Positions 33,915 to 44,357 of a stretch of DNA of 64,000 bases are shown here, piece after piece. Position 1 is the first letter of the stretch. Each line of letters begins with the position of its first letter. The position numbers were made by a program, and so were the translations under genes. The notes under the pieces are model-generated. The model ran no database searches. It saw only the letters and a list, made by a program, of their open reading frames with translations, and was not told the DNA's origin. Source of the stretch: Parapedobacter tibetensis (GTDB taxonomy: Bacteria > Bacteroidota > Bacteroidia > Sphingobacteriales > Sphingobacteriaceae); contig NZ_JAMKQJ010000010.1 in the NCBI RefSeq assembly GCF_024643205.1, positions 1 through 64,000 on the forward strand, written 5' to 3'.

Positions 33915-35783
33915 TTATTCTTCCTCAAATAAAACGATTCGGCCATCGACACTACTAGCCAATAAAATACCTTTTGAGAAGCGTGACAGCGTATTCACCA
34001 TGTTATCGCTCATGTCAAAAGACCAATTGATTTTCTTTTTGGAGAGGTCTATCGAATAGACCGCTCCCGAATTGGAGCCAAAAAAACCGCTATTCTTGTG
34101 AATAATGGGTATGGAGGGAGATAAATCACTTGCTGTCCCAAGGTTTATTTCCAGGAATTTACGCGGAGACCCACTGTCGATTTTCCAGCCAACTACCGCG
34201 CTTTGGTTTGTTTTCGCTAATAGCCTTTTTTTCTTGATGTCGCCACCTAAAGACTCCCACAAGCCTTGCTCCTCTATTTCTGAAACAAGGTCGCCGGTAG
34301 CTAAATCAAACCCTCTCAACAGACCTTCTGGCGTAACTACGTAAACCACGGTATCCATAATTACCGGGACACAGATAGCAGGTGAATAATACGGGCTGCG
34401 GTCCGGATTTTCCCAGAACCAAGACAAGGAACCATCATTTTTATCTAAGGCGTAAAGTTTATTGTGCCAGGTACCGAATACAATCGTTTTGCCGGCAATT
34501 GAAGGTTTCATAAAAACAGCACCTTCCATGTCATGGAAAATCCAGCTTATTTCTCCACTGTTCAATTCGATAGCCCTGAATTTATTGTCACTTCCTCCGA
34601 TAAACACCATGTCCTCTTCAATGATAGGGGAAGCAATAATGGGAGCATCTGTTTTCAATTCCCATAGCTTTGCACCGGTGAGTACATCCAGGCAGTAAAT
34701 AGTACTGTCAACCGATGCAAAAACCACTTTGTTTCCCGATATTGCGGGTGAGGAATAAATTGCTCCTTCTGTTTTATACGTCCAGTTGATCTTGGAATTT
34801 TGCGTACTTACGGATTTAAACTCCCCTAGCATATTTCCGAACAAAATGTTCTTCCTGGAAGCAATGGGAGTCGAAATAATGTTCCCATTATCCATATAAC
34901 TCCATGTTATTTTTACTGACTCCGGCCGGTCAGTTTCTGCTTCCGAAACGTTTAATTTTGATAGCTCTGCCTGAATATCCGCTTTGTTCATTAAGGCCAA
35001 GGTGGTCCAGACTGTATCTTTGCCCGCTTCCGGAAAGATAGCCTTTGCAGTTAAGGAATCGTTAGCAATGGTGATTTGATTATATGTGGTTAAACCGTTC
35101 CTGAACTGGGTGGTCGTCGTCATTAAACTTTTAAAACCAGCTTCATTGATTATTTTATTTGAATGGCCATGGCCTGAAAAAACCATCAGGACATTATGAT
35201 CTTTCAGCACGGATAGGACTTCTTGATAATTGCTGATATATGTATCCAACAAAGGGATATGAGCTATTAGTATAATCGGTTGGTGTAGAGGGGTAGAAGC
35301 CATGGTCTTCTCAAGCCAATCCAACTGTCCCTTGGGAACATAACCTTTTATAGTCGCGCGTGCATAGGGGCCGGTGCTTATCCCTATAAAACGGATCCCG
35401 TTTATGTCTTTGATAAATTTCTGCCCCCCAAAAAGTTCCGTAAAAGAAGCGCCTGCATTATCAGACCAATAGGTATCATGATTTCCGGGAACAATCATAT
35501 ACGGCTTGTCCAATTTATCCAATATTCTTTTGGCTTCCTTCAATTGACTATGGGAACCAAAATCACTAGCATCTCCTGCATGTATTACAAAACTTATCTC
35601 AGAATTTTGATTAATCGCGTCAACTACAAGTTCAAGCGAAGTATCATTACCGGGTTTTCCAATATGGCTATCCGAAAGAACGGCAAATGAAACAGATCCT
35701 GGAGGAGTGGACTGACCTAAACAAACTGCTGTCGAGATATAAAAGAAAACTAAACTCAACGTTGATTGTAAATGAATGTGCAT
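33915..35783 (-). CDS. secreted metallophosphoesterase fused to a PQQ-like beta-propeller
   Basis: 622 residues with signal peptide (LSLVFFYISTAVCLG). The first ~270 residues are a calcineurin-like phosphoesterase: DSHIGKPGND (D-x-H), VIHAGDASDFG (GD), VPGNHDTYW (GNHD), LIAHIPLL and FSGHGHSNK (GHxH), so all metal ligands are present. The last ~330 residues are PQQ/BamB-like propeller repeats (WTYKTEGAIYSSPAISGNKV, LWELKTDAPIIASPIIEEDM, and so on). Ends the minus-strand PUL-like operon 19 bases after GH97. May cleave phosphodiester or phosphomonoester decorations (inference). Confidence 0.85.
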   Translation of the reverse strand: MHIHLQSTLSLVFFYISTAVCLGQSTPPGSVSFAVLSDSHIGKPGNDTSLELVVDAINQNSEISFVIHAGDASDFGSHSQLKEAKRILDKLDKPYMIVPGNHDTYWSDNAGASFTELFGGQKFIKDINGIRFIGISTGPYARATIKGYVPKGQLDWLEKTMASTPLHQPIILIAHIPLLDTYISNYQEVLSVLKDHNVLMVFSGHGHSNKIINEAGFKSLMTTTTQFRNGLTTYNQITIANDSLTAKAIFPEAGKDTVWTTLALMNKADIQAELSKLNVSEAETDRPESVKITWSYMDNGNIISTPIASRKNILFGNMLGEFKSVSTQNSKINWTYKTEGAIYSSPAISGNKVVFASVDSTIYCLDVLTGAKLWELKTDAPIIASPIIEEDMVFIGGSDNKFRAIELNSGEISWIFHDMEGAVFMKPSIAGKTIVFGTWHNKLYALDKNDGSLSWFWENPDRSPYYSPAICVPVIMDTVVYVVTPEGLLRGFDLATGDLVSEIEEQGLWESLGGDIKKKRLLAKTNQSAVVGWKIDSGSPRKFLEINLGTASDLSPSIPIIHKNSGFFGSNSGAVYSIDLSKKKINWSFDMSDNMVNTLSRFSKGILLASSVDGRIVLFEEE

Positions 35784-35802
35784 GTTAAATACTTAAAATT
35801 CC

Positions 35803-37785
35803 TTAAAACTTTGTTAATTTTATGGCATTTCCGCCATCAGGCGCCAGCTTTAGGATTATTTTATCCGAATTAGTTAATTCCAGCGTATAAATCTCGAGAT
35901 TGTTGGGGTTTTGTTCCACATCCGGGGCGTCTGCATAGATTTCTGCTTTATACTTACCCGGAGGCAAGAAATCCAAGGAGACTTCAACACGTTTGGCCTT
36001 ACTGTTGTTTAGCGTCCCGATATACCAGCTATTCCCTTTTCTACGGGCAACAGTGACAAATTCATCTATTTTGGCTGTAGGGACCACAGTCTCATCCCAA
36101 ACGGTAGGAACCGCTTTTAAAAATTTAAATCCGGGCTCGCCTTCATAGGCTTCCGGATAATCGCATAGGCTGCCGAGGTAGCTTTCCATCACGACATACA
36201 TGGCCAGCATATGTGCACGTGTACCGATCATAAGCGGGCGTGTATAATGTTCTTTCCACTCCGATTCGGGGACGGCCCTGAAGCCGCCCAGATGGTAGTC
36301 CGTTGGTCCGGCAAGCAATCGCGTAAAGGCGATATTAAGATCATGCGCTGTCGTAATCGGCTTCTGGCTGAATTTATTGTATTCATAGTTGTAGGCCGCC
36401 TCCCGGGTAAATTCATTCGGATAGGTGCGGCTCAGCCCGGTAGGTTTATTCGAACCGTGAAACTGAATGTAAAGTTTGTATTTTGCAGCCTTTTGCAAAA
36501 TTTCCTCTTGGATGTTGATCATTTCCTGATCATCGCGGTTCATAAAGTCTACCATCATCCCGTTGATACCCCATTCATTAAATTGTTTAAATGCTTTTTC
36601 CAGATCAGGATAGATGGCTTTCCAATGAACCCATACATGTATACCTACGCCTTTCCCTTTAGCATAATCAGCGATTTTTTTTATATCGATCGTTGGAACG
36701 GTTTCGGTAACATCGGTGTGCTCACCTACTATGCTGTACATTGCAGCATCACTTTTATACCACGGAACACCACCGTAGCCGATTACTGCATGATATTCAA
36801 TATGATTGCGCGCCGCAAAATCAATATAGTATTTATTGGTTTCAAAATTATTGCCCGGAGCAAAGCTGGTATCCGGGATAATATCGCCGTTCCACCAATG
36901 AAAGGTGGTTTTCCCGGGCTTAATCCAGGAAACGTCTTCAAACCGGGTTGGCTCATTTAAGTTGGCCAAGATATTCGATTCGATCAGTCCGCCTATCCGG
37001 TCTCCTATCATGATTACCCGCCATGGTGTGCGGTGGGGCAGGGTCGCTTTGACCTTTATCGCTGTTTGACTCGGTAAGGGCGACAGCTGGCTTCTTAATT
37101 TGCCACCCTCCTTTTTTAAGTACAAGCTAGCATAATCCCTTAGATTGGCCTCGGTAATAGCCATGAACGTACTATTGGAAAATTCAAATAATGCCGGGAG
37201 GTCTATTAAGGTATCTTGTTTTACTTCTTCATAAGGGACTTTGTGAACGAACCCCTCGTGACTATTGGTATAGTTATCCCAGAATATCCCACGCACGACA
37301 GGGTTTCCGTTGATGTTAAAGGTGCTTTCTTCCTCCAATAGTTCATATGATTCCCAGTTTTCTTGTTCAGGAATTTCATACCGAAATGCTAAACCGTCAT
37401 TAAAAGCTCTCACTACCAGATTAATTTTTCTTTTTGCTCCGCTGCGTTCGGCCAGTGGGATTATAACCTGCTTATGGTAGTCCCTTACTTCTTTTACCTT
37501 CCCCACTATCAATTCATACGATTGGTTCACTTCGGTAAATTCAGGTTTTCCCATACTTAAGTTTGGGGCAAAGCTTCCGTCTTTTTTGAAGGCAAGCCCA
37601 AGCTTGGATTCATTGAGCAGTTTATCCCCCTTAAATACGATCTCGTAAACGGGTGAGCCCGTTGTTAAACGAAAGGTAAAAACCAACTTCCCATCCGGTG
37701 ACGCTAATCTTAGCTCATTTTTGGGGAAAGCTTGAAAAGAGGTGAGAATGAATAGCAATAGGATATTTATTTTCAGGTATTTCAT
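35803..37785 (-). CDS. glycoside hydrolase family 97
   Basis: About 660 residues; start at 37785 (MKYLKINILLLFILTSFQAF) or at 37794. N-terminal beta-sandwich (LRLASPDGKLVFTFRLTTGS) and (beta/alpha)8 barrel with GH97 landmarks: VGIHVWVHWKAIYPDLEKAF, GINGMMVDFMNRDDQEMIN, RTYPNEFTREAAYNYEYN and the C-terminal GNSWYIGTLNN. GH97 enzymes are alpha-glucosidases (inverting, SusB type) or alpha-galactosidases (retaining). The Asp in MVDFMNRDDQ favours the retaining group, but I am not certain of the alignment. Periplasmic. 26 bases downstream of SusD. Confidence 0.9.
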   Translation of the reverse strand: MKYLKINILLLFILTSFQAFPKNELRLASPDGKLVFTFRLTTGSPVYEIVFKGDKLLNESKLGLAFKKDGSFAPNLSMGKPEFTEVNQSYELIVGKVKEVRDYHKQVIIPLAERSGAKRKINLVVRAFNDGLAFRYEIPEQENWESYELLEEESTFNINGNPVVRGIFWDNYTNSHEGFVHKVPYEEVKQDTLIDLPALFEFSNSTFMAITEANLRDYASLYLKKEGGKLRSQLSPLPSQTAIKVKATLPHRTPWRVIMIGDRIGGLIESNILANLNEPTRFEDVSWIKPGKTTFHWWNGDIIPDTSFAPGNNFETNKYYIDFAARNHIEYHAVIGYGGVPWYKSDAAMYSIVGEHTDVTETVPTIDIKKIADYAKGKGVGIHVWVHWKAIYPDLEKAFKQFNEWGINGMMVDFMNRDDQEMINIQEEILQKAAKYKLYIQFHGSNKPTGLSRTYPNEFTREAAYNYEYNKFSQKPITTAHDLNIAFTRLLAGPTDYHLGGFRAVPESEWKEHYTRPLMIGTRAHMLAMYVVMESYLGSLCDYPEAYEGEPGFKFLKAVPTVWDETVVPTAKIDEFVTVARRKGNSWYIGTLNNSKAKRVEVSLDFLPPGKYKAEIYADAPDVEQNPNNLEIYTLELTNSDKIILKLAPDGGNAIKLTKF

Positions 37786-37820
37786 TGCGAACATTTTTTT
37801 GGGTTTGAGACGTTTGACGT

Positions 37821-39410
37821 TTAGTAGCCGGGGTTCTGTGAAAGGTTCGGATTAGCGTTCAAAGCGGTTTGGGGTATGGGGAACACGTTATGATGATCGC
37901 CATTGGGTTTGTGCGACAACCAGCTTTTTGTGGAAAATATTCCGAAGCGGATCATATCCCGTCTCCTATGGGCTTCCCAGGCAAATTCCCACCCCAGTTC
38001 ATCCAAAAACCGCCCATAAGCTACCGGGCTTGTATCTCCCTCATCGGTGATCTCATAGTCTTCAACATATCCATAATCATAGCCCGAATCCTGGGTTAAT
38101 TCATTCCCGGTAACGGTTGCCTGTTGTGGTTCATCCTTAAACGCCCGCTGCCGGACTTGGGTCACTAACTCGGCCGCTTCGTCAGTTCTTCCCAATCTTA
38201 ATAAAGCCTCTGCTTTTATCATTAGCACTTCAGCATAACGGAAAAACGGGAAATCGTTGCTTAAATTGGCAAGAGAACCCTGCTTTACCTCAAATTTATT
38301 CACTCTGTATCCTTCATTTGATGCCGTGAAACGGCCATTGGGGATTTCTTTGGTAAAATCCAGTTGTACACCTTCTGCCATGATGAGATTCCCGTCAAAA
38401 TCAAACTGCTGCCCCCCTAACCAGGTACTTTCCAGCCGGGAGTCGCCGCTATCATAGGTGTTTAAAAATTGAGTAACCCCCTTGGCGGCCCCAGGACCCC
38501 ATGGCAAGGCTTTCAACTCATACTTCTGAGCCAAGGCATTATGCCATGACCATCGTTGAATGTAAAACCCTGTTCCCAGGTTTTCGTCAAAAGGAATGGC
38601 AAAAACTATCTCCGGAGACCCTTCATTGTCCGTACGAAAAACATCGCTGTAATTGGTCTCCAATGCATATTTTCCGGAGTTTATAATATCATCGGTTTGT
38701 ACAAGGCATTCCTCCCAATTTGGTTGTCCAACATACACTTCCGAATTAAGATAGACGTTTGCCAATAAAATTTTAGCAGCCCATTTATTAAAACGCCCAT
38801 ACATAAGGCTATTTTTCTCCTCATTCAGATTGGGAAGGGATTCGTTTATTTCGGTGACTATGAATGCATAAATTTCTTCACGAGTAGCGCTTTCAGGCAG
38901 GTCCTGTGATGTTGATTTCACCAAAGGGCCATTTCCGAAATTGTCCATAATCAACCAATAAAAAAAAGCACGTGCAACCCTCATTTCAGAAAGAATAGCC
39001 TCTTTACCTGCTGATATTGGAAGAGCCCCGCTTTCAATCAGCTCGATGACCCGGTTCGAATAAAAAACGCCTCGATAAAATCCTTCCCACATATTTGGAA
39101 TAGATCGTTCCAACGAATTCCAGTTGTGCAAGTGTAAATTCCTATAGATACCTCCATCATCCCATCCTGAAGGATTTGCAGGCATTACAATGGCGTCACC
39201 AGGAAGTTCTTGGGCCATATAAAAATGCTGATGGTTCCACCATGGACGCATGCTGGCGTATACCGTCCCAATGGTACTCTGTAGATCTTCTTCCGAAAAC
39301 TCGTAGGTTTCTTCTGTAACCGAAGAAAAGACAGTGGGATCAAGATCATGATCACATCCAAAAATTAAAACCGACAAAAATATAATAAGTATACGTTGTG
39401 TATTTTTCAT
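37821..39410 (-). CDS. SusD/RagB-type lipoprotein of the GH97 locus
   Basis: 530 residues from the Met at 39410 (MKNTQRILIIFLSVLIFGCD, lipobox IFGC); the frame opens at 39461. SusD features: EMRVARAFFYWLIMDNFGNG, RFNKWAAKILLANVYLNSEV, FFRYAEVLMIKAEALLRLGR and the C-terminal ELGWEFAWEAHRRRDMIRFG. Binds glycan at the surface and pairs with the SusC encoded upstream. Confidence 0.92.
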   Translation of the reverse strand: MKNTQRILIIFLSVLIFGCDHDLDPTVFSSVTEETYEFSEEDLQSTIGTVYASMRPWWNHQHFYMAQELPGDAIVMPANPSGWDDGGIYRNLHLHNWNSLERSIPNMWEGFYRGVFYSNRVIELIESGALPISAGKEAILSEMRVARAFFYWLIMDNFGNGPLVKSTSQDLPESATREEIYAFIVTEINESLPNLNEEKNSLMYGRFNKWAAKILLANVYLNSEVYVGQPNWEECLVQTDDIINSGKYALETNYSDVFRTDNEGSPEIVFAIPFDENLGTGFYIQRWSWHNALAQKYELKALPWGPGAAKGVTQFLNTYDSGDSRLESTWLGGQQFDFDGNLIMAEGVQLDFTKEIPNGRFTASNEGYRVNKFEVKQGSLANLSNDFPFFRYAEVLMIKAEALLRLGRTDEAAELVTQVRQRAFKDEPQQATVTGNELTQDSGYDYGYVEDYEITDEGDTSPVAYGRFLDELGWEFAWEAHRRRDMIRFGIFSTKSWLSHKPNGDHHNVFPIPQTALNANPNLSQNPGY

Positions 39411-39501
39411 CTTAATAAATTGTTTGTTTAAGGCGATGAAGCTATCAGATTTATTCGTCACACTGTGGATGAATAAATCGTGATGGTTTCATGATTCCAG
39501 T

Positions 39502-42500
39502 TTAAAAAGTTAACGATAGGCCAAGAATGTAGGTCCTAGCTGAGGGATATCGGTATCTATGGTCAATTCCAAGATCAAGACCTACACTGTTCACCTCAGG
39601 GTCAATTCCGGAGTATCCCGTTAGGGTTGCAAGATTAATTCCTGTGGCACTAAACCTTAATACTTTAAAAAATGCGGAATGCTTTAAATCCATATTGTAT
39701 CCCAAGGATACATTGCTGATCTTCCAGTAATCACCGCGTTCTACGTAATGGCTAATGTACTGCAATTCTTGGTCGAGGGCCAATTGTTGTCCATAGACAG
39801 GATCGAAGGTCGAGTTAAGGACATTACCCCGTGTCAGCATGGTGGGTGTTTCGTAGAACATCCTGGCCATATTCAGAATCTGGAACCCAAAAGCCCCTCG
39901 CATTTGTATGCTGAGATCAAGATTTTTATAGGTAAGGGTGTTGTTCCAGTTCAAGTAGTAGTCTGGAAGGCCGTTACCTAAAACACGCTTATCGTCACCG
40001 GTTTGTTCCGATATGGGCTTAGTTTCCCCATTTTCCCCTGCTATTAACCAATGTCCTTCTTCATCAACCCCTACTGAATGATAGCCGAAGAAATTACCGA
40101 TGGGTTCCCCTATTTGTATCCGGTGTGTGGTTTGTAAAATAGGTTCGCCGGTAGCTCCGACATCAAGGTAACCACTGGCTAGTTGAAAATTGTCGTTGGT
40201 CAGTGAAATAACTTCATTGGTATTGGTGGCATAATTTACCGCTGTGTTCCATTGGAAGTCCGACCGTTCAATAACGGAGGCATTCAACGTTATTTCCAAG
40301 CCTTTGTTCTTCATCGTTGCGGCGTTGGCAGTAATGGAATTGAATAAATAGGGGGGTACCGGTACACTGTAATCCCATATCATATCCCGGGTTGTCCGCT
40401 GGTAAAGGTCTACGGACCCCCAAATGCGTTGTCCAAAGAGGCCGAAATCAATACCCAGATTGATCTCCTCTTTGGTTTCCCATCGTAAATTAGGGTTCGG
40501 GTTGGTCGTAGGTTCTATGGTTTGGATCCAATTTCCGTCAATATAACTCCGGGTATTGTAATTCAGTGTGCTTAGGGAGGGATATGGATCTTCCGGGATC
40601 GTCCCGGTTAGGCCGAATCCTACACGTAATTTCAGCTGGTTCAAAATTGTACTTGAGCTTAGGAAAGGTTCCTTGTGCAGATTCCAGCCTGCAGATATCG
40701 CAGGAAAACTCGCCCATTTATTGTTAATTCCAAATTTTGACGAACCTTCACGCCGAATACTTGCGGCGAGTAAATATTTGCCCATGAAATTATAGTTTAT
40801 CCTGAAGAAATAACTGATTAATTTATTTTCAGATTGATAAGAGGACTGGATTGCTTCCCCCCTGGTAAGGGCAAGTCCTGTTTGTATGAGGTTATAATCG
40901 TATTCATCCGTTGGAAAATCCCAATTCTGCAACCCGGCATCCTGATAATTTTGGGTAAACCAGGTATGTCCGATCAGCGCAGCGATGTTATGATCCTCAA
41001 AAAAAGTTTTATCATATTCCAGGGTAGCCTCAAAGAGATCCTCCTGTGTTCTTATGTTCCTTCTTGAAGCAAAGCCGTTTCGTCCGTCCCGCAGCGTAGA
41101 GGTATGGGCCTTGGTTTCGTAATAGCCCAGCATTTCCTTCGTTACATCCCTCGAACCCAGTATCCTGAGGGATAAGTCCTGTGTTGGATTAAATGTAGCC
41201 GTACCGTAGTATTTAAGTTTGTTATTTTGATTTATACCCCTCGTTTCCTCCAGGAGGGCCACCGGGTTATCATACGCATGCCTGCCCAGGTTTTGGAACC
41301 AGCTGCCATTTTCATTCGTTAAGGGAGCTGTTGGGTTATAAATAAGGGCGTTGTAATAAACGGCCTGATTATACCCGCCACCAGGAGACCCTGCAAAAGA
41401 TTCTTGTGTGTACGCATTAATATTGGCAGTAATCTTTAGCATATCATCAAACATGGAATGATTTACCTCGAAACGCGGATATATTTTTTTGTCATTGGAT
41501 TTCTTCATGATTCCATTTTGACTACTATACCTAAGGCTCGCAATATAATTACTGGCCCTGTTTCCGCCCTGAAGGCTTATATCATGAATTTGTGAAATAG
41601 GCGAGCGTGTTACCTCTTTCAGCCAGTTGGTACTCGCCCCCTGATCAATAGCGCCCGGCAATCCTTCCTGAACTTTTTCCCGGTATTCGTCGGTATTCAA
41701 GAAATCCAGTTTTCTGGCGATGGCTTGAACGTTCAAGCTGCTTTTAATAGAAATTGTTGGTTTTATATCTCTTTTTACGCTCTTGGTGGTTAGTAGAATA
41801 ACACCGTTGGAGCCCCTGGTTCCATAAATGGCTGCCGCCGAACCATCCTTTAGCACATTGATCGATTCGATTTCTTCTGGTGAAACTTCGTCAAGATCGC
41901 CAGGAACCCCATCTATCAATATCAAAGGTTGCGACCCCGACGCTAGCGTAATAACACCCCTTAAATTGATCTGGGAAGTGCTCAAGGGATCAGCATCTGG
42001 CGTAGTGATGTTTAAACCCGCTACTTTTCCCTGTACCAGTTCTGCTGCATCTGTAAAGGCACCTTGGTTGAAATCGGCTGCATTAACTGTGGAAACAGCC
42101 CCTGTTACTTCCTCGGCTACCTGTGTTCCATAGCCGATCACCACAACCTCGTCCAATTGGGAAAGTGAGGCGCGGAGTTCGATGACCAAGCGTTGCCGCC
42201 CATTAATGGAGATTTCCTGTGGTTCGTAGCCTATCCGCTGTACTTCGAGTATGCCGTTGGTCGGTACGGCCTGCAGGGTAAATTCCCCCAGTTGATTGGT
42301 ATAAGTTGCGAGTGGGCTGCCCTTGAGCCGTATGGTGACGCTTTCAACTGGTGTGCCCAGTGTATCGGTGACGACACCCGTTATGGTTTTTTGCTGTACA
42401 TCGTTACCGTCCTTCCCTCCATTGCCAAAGGAACCCCCGATTCGTTCGGGAATGGTTTTTTCTTTTACCACAACCAATTTCAATTCATCCTTTATCTCAA

Positions 42501-42912
42501 AGGTGAATGGCCGGCCGGAAAAAAGCTCTTCCAACGCTTCGTCAAGGAGAACGTTCTTAAGTTCCAGCTCGATGGCCGGTTGAGCCTGCATCAGATCTCC
42601 TTTCATAATGAAATTGAAACCGGTTTGCTCACTGAACGATGTGATGACGTCCTCAAATGCCATTGTTCTCTTCTCCAACGTCACCCGCTGGGCGGTTGTT
42701 TCTGCTGCAAAAGCGGAAATCATTACGATGGTCAGTAAACTGAAAAGGGTATAAATACGCATAAGCCATTTTTTGACGATGGTCAGGTTTCCCACCCTTG
42801 CTCCGTTAATGGGGCTGACATCGGGCAGGAGATTCGGCAATTCCAATACATTCAATGTGTCTTTCGTGAGACCGCATTCCTCTAAATTTTTAATCATAAA
42901 ATTGTAATGCAA
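39502..42912 (-). CDS. SusC-type TonB-dependent transducer with STN domain
   Basis: Up to 1136 residues. Signal segment KKWLMRIYTLFSLLTIVMIS lies ~50 residues in, so the true start may be a later Met (42897 or ~42759). After it come an STN domain (TMAFEDVITSFSEQTGFNFI), a carboxypeptidase-regulatory-like domain (KTITGVVTDTLGTPVESVTI), the plug (SQINLRGVITLASGSQPLIL, SINVLKDGSAAAIYGTRGSN) and a barrel ending ARTYILGLSLTF. The STN domain contacts FecR in the periplasm, so substrate import through this receptor should activate the sigma factor encoded at 44358. Confidence 0.92.
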   Translation of the reverse strand: MHYNFMIKNLEECGLTKDTLNVLELPNLLPDVSPINGARVGNLTIVKKWLMRIYTLFSLLTIVMISAFAAETTAQRVTLEKRTMAFEDVITSFSEQTGFNFIMKGDLMQAQPAIELELKNVLLDEALEELFSGRPFTFEIKDELKLVVVKEKTIPERIGGSFGNGGKDGNDVQQKTITGVVTDTLGTPVESVTIRLKGSPLATYTNQLGEFTLQAVPTNGILEVQRIGYEPQEISINGRQRLVIELRASLSQLDEVVVIGYGTQVAEEVTGAVSTVNAADFNQGAFTDAAELVQGKVAGLNITTPDADPLSTSQINLRGVITLASGSQPLILIDGVPGDLDEVSPEEIESINVLKDGSAAAIYGTRGSNGVILLTTKSVKRDIKPTISIKSSLNVQAIARKLDFLNTDEYREKVQEGLPGAIDQGASTNWLKEVTRSPISQIHDISLQGGNRASNYIASLRYSSQNGIMKKSNDKKIYPRFEVNHSMFDDMLKITANINAYTQESFAGSPGGGYNQAVYYNALIYNPTAPLTNENGSWFQNLGRHAYDNPVALLEETRGINQNNKLKYYGTATFNPTQDLSLRILGSRDVTKEMLGYYETKAHTSTLRDGRNGFASRRNIRTQEDLFEATLEYDKTFFEDHNIAALIGHTWFTQNYQDAGLQNWDFPTDEYDYNLIQTGLALTRGEAIQSSYQSENKLISYFFRINYNFMGKYLLAASIRREGSSKFGINNKWASFPAISAGWNLHKEPFLSSSTILNQLKLRVGFGLTGTIPEDPYPSLSTLNYNTRSYIDGNWIQTIEPTTNPNPNLRWETKEEINLGIDFGLFGQRIWGSVDLYQRTTRDMIWDYSVPVPPYLFNSITANAATMKNKGLEITLNASVIERSDFQWNTAVNYATNTNEVISLTNDNFQLASGYLDVGATGEPILQTTHRIQIGEPIGNFFGYHSVGVDEEGHWLIAGENGETKPISEQTGDDKRVLGNGLPDYYLNWNNTLTYKNLDLSIQMRGAFGFQILNMARMFYETPTMLTRGNVLNSTFDPVYGQQLALDQELQYISHYVERGDYWKISNVSLGYNMDLKHSAFFKVLRFSATGINLATLTGYSGIDPEVNSVGLDLGIDHRYRYPSARTYILGLSLTF

Positions 42913-43021
42913 CCCCTTGAATCAGCAATTATTGCTAACTTCGCAGGGTCTGGATTTATTAATTAAATTATCACCACAGTTTGATTAACCCCGCCTAGCG
43001 GGGGATATTCCCAGGCATTCA

Positions 43022-43053
43022 GGCTTCCGGCTGCAATCCGGAAGCTTTTTTTG
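43022..43053. promoter_or_regulatory. stem-loop between fecR and susC
   Basis: GCTTCCGG, loop CTGCAAT, CCGGAAGC followed by T7 on the plus strand. The genes here run on minus, so it is not a simple terminator for them; it may be an RNA hairpin tuning expression between fecR and susC. A second stem CCCCGC/GCGGGG lies next to it at about 42991-43005. Confidence 0.4.
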
Positions 43054-43070
43054 GGAATGTTGGTACACGT

Positions 43071-44237
43071 TTACCTCATTACGCTAATCCTCCTTTCTTT
43101 CCCATTCGTTGTCACTTCAAACCGGGCGTCAGATGCGGCTTCGAGCATTTTAAGCACATCTCCAAGCGTCCATTTCCGGTGCACTATTCCAAAAATCTGT
43201 TCGCCCTTTAACGATTCGTCTTTAAACGTTACGCTTACGTCGTACCATTGGGATACCTGCTGCAAGATGCTTTCGAGGTCTTCTGAGAAACGGAAGTAGC
43301 CCTTTTTCCAGGCAATGGCATTCTCGATTTCAGCGTCGCCGATTTCGATTTCACCATCACTGTTTATGGCTTGCTGCCCGGGTTTGAGTATTTCACGCAC
43401 CGCATTACCTTGCTGCATCCCCGTATAGGCCGTCACTTGCACTGTACCATTGACCAGGGTGGTCGTTATATCCTGTTGGTCGTTATAGGCCGAAATGTTG
43501 AACTCCGTGCCCAATACCCTGACTTCCTGCCCCTTGCTTTTTACGATAAAAGGTACCCTTTCATTTTTGTATACTTCGAAATAGGCTTCTCCTTCCAATT
43601 CGACCATCCGACGGTCCTCAGTAAACCGGGAGGGATATTTCAACGTTGAGCTTGCATTGAGCCAAACTTTTGTGCTGTCGGAAAGTGTGACCTGGTATTG
43701 GCCACGCAACGAAGTCGAAAGCGCGAGTTGTTGGACCAACTCGGTTTCGCCCAAATTGATAGCTCTCAAGGATATGTTGTCTGCATATCTGATAGTCCCT
43801 GCTGCCATGATGATTCCCGTTTGGTTACTGTCTAGGCTTATCTGCCTGCCATCTGCCAGGGCGAGTACCGCCCGGTTACCGCCTGGACTGATTTCTGACG
43901 CAGCGATGGTCCGCCAGTCGTCAGATCCGCTATTCCTGAAAAAAAAGAGGCCGACAGCCGAGACGAGAAGCAGGGCGGCAGCCATTGACCAGTATTGTGC
44001 AGACTTACCCCAACGGAGACGTTCCGGCTTGTGCGGGGTATCCGCGTGAAGCAACGTTTTGCGCAAACGGGCAAGCACCATTTCACGGTCATGGGTCATT
44101 TTGCTTTCCGGAATATCAGGGCGTAGGTCGCTGGCCAAAGCGTCGGCATACCATTCTTCGATCATTGCCTTTTCGTCGCGTGTACAAGTGCCTTGTCGAT
44201 ACTTTTCAAACAATATTTTCGCTTGTTTCGTTGTCAT
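43071..44237 (-). CDS. FecR-family anti-sigma factor
   Basis: 388 residues. Cytoplasmic N-terminal sigma-binding part (KILFEKYRQGTCTRDEKAMI), one membrane segment near residues 85-105 (YWSMAAALLLVSAVGLFFF), periplasmic FecR domain (GGNRAVLALADGRQISLDSN, YQVTLSDSTKVWLNASSTLK, ELEGEAYFEV, VRVLGTEFNISAY) and a C-terminal STN-like DUF4974 part (ILQQVSQWYDVSVTFKDESL). Transmits the STN-SusC signal to the ECF sigma factor upstream. Confidence 0.92.
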   Translation of the reverse strand: MTTKQAKILFEKYRQGTCTRDEKAMIEEWYADALASDLRPDIPESKMTHDREMVLARLRKTLLHADTPHKPERLRWGKSAQYWSMAAALLLVSAVGLFFFRNSGSDDWRTIAASEISPGGNRAVLALADGRQISLDSNQTGIIMAAGTIRYADNISLRAINLGETELVQQLALSTSLRGQYQVTLSDSTKVWLNASSTLKYPSRFTEDRRMVELEGEAYFEVYKNERVPFIVKSKGQEVRVLGTEFNISAYNDQQDITTTLVNGTVQVTAYTGMQQGNAVREILKPGQQAINSDGEIEIGDAEIENAIAWKKGYFRFSEDLESILQQVSQWYDVSVTFKDESLKGEQIFGIVHRKWTLGDVLKMLEAASDARFEVTTNGKERRISVMR

Positions 44238-44357
44238 ACCTAATAAATTTAGCCAGGTATTTTCTAACTTATCCCGCCATTGGTTATTTGATAATACACC
44301 AAAAGTGCATTGCGGTTGTAGACCGAAATGAAAGAAAATTAAGTGAAGAACCTTAGT

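Noticed and set aside
42193..42738. 181-codon plus-strand frame opposite the SusC STN/plug region
   Set aside because: Antisense to well-supported receptor domains.
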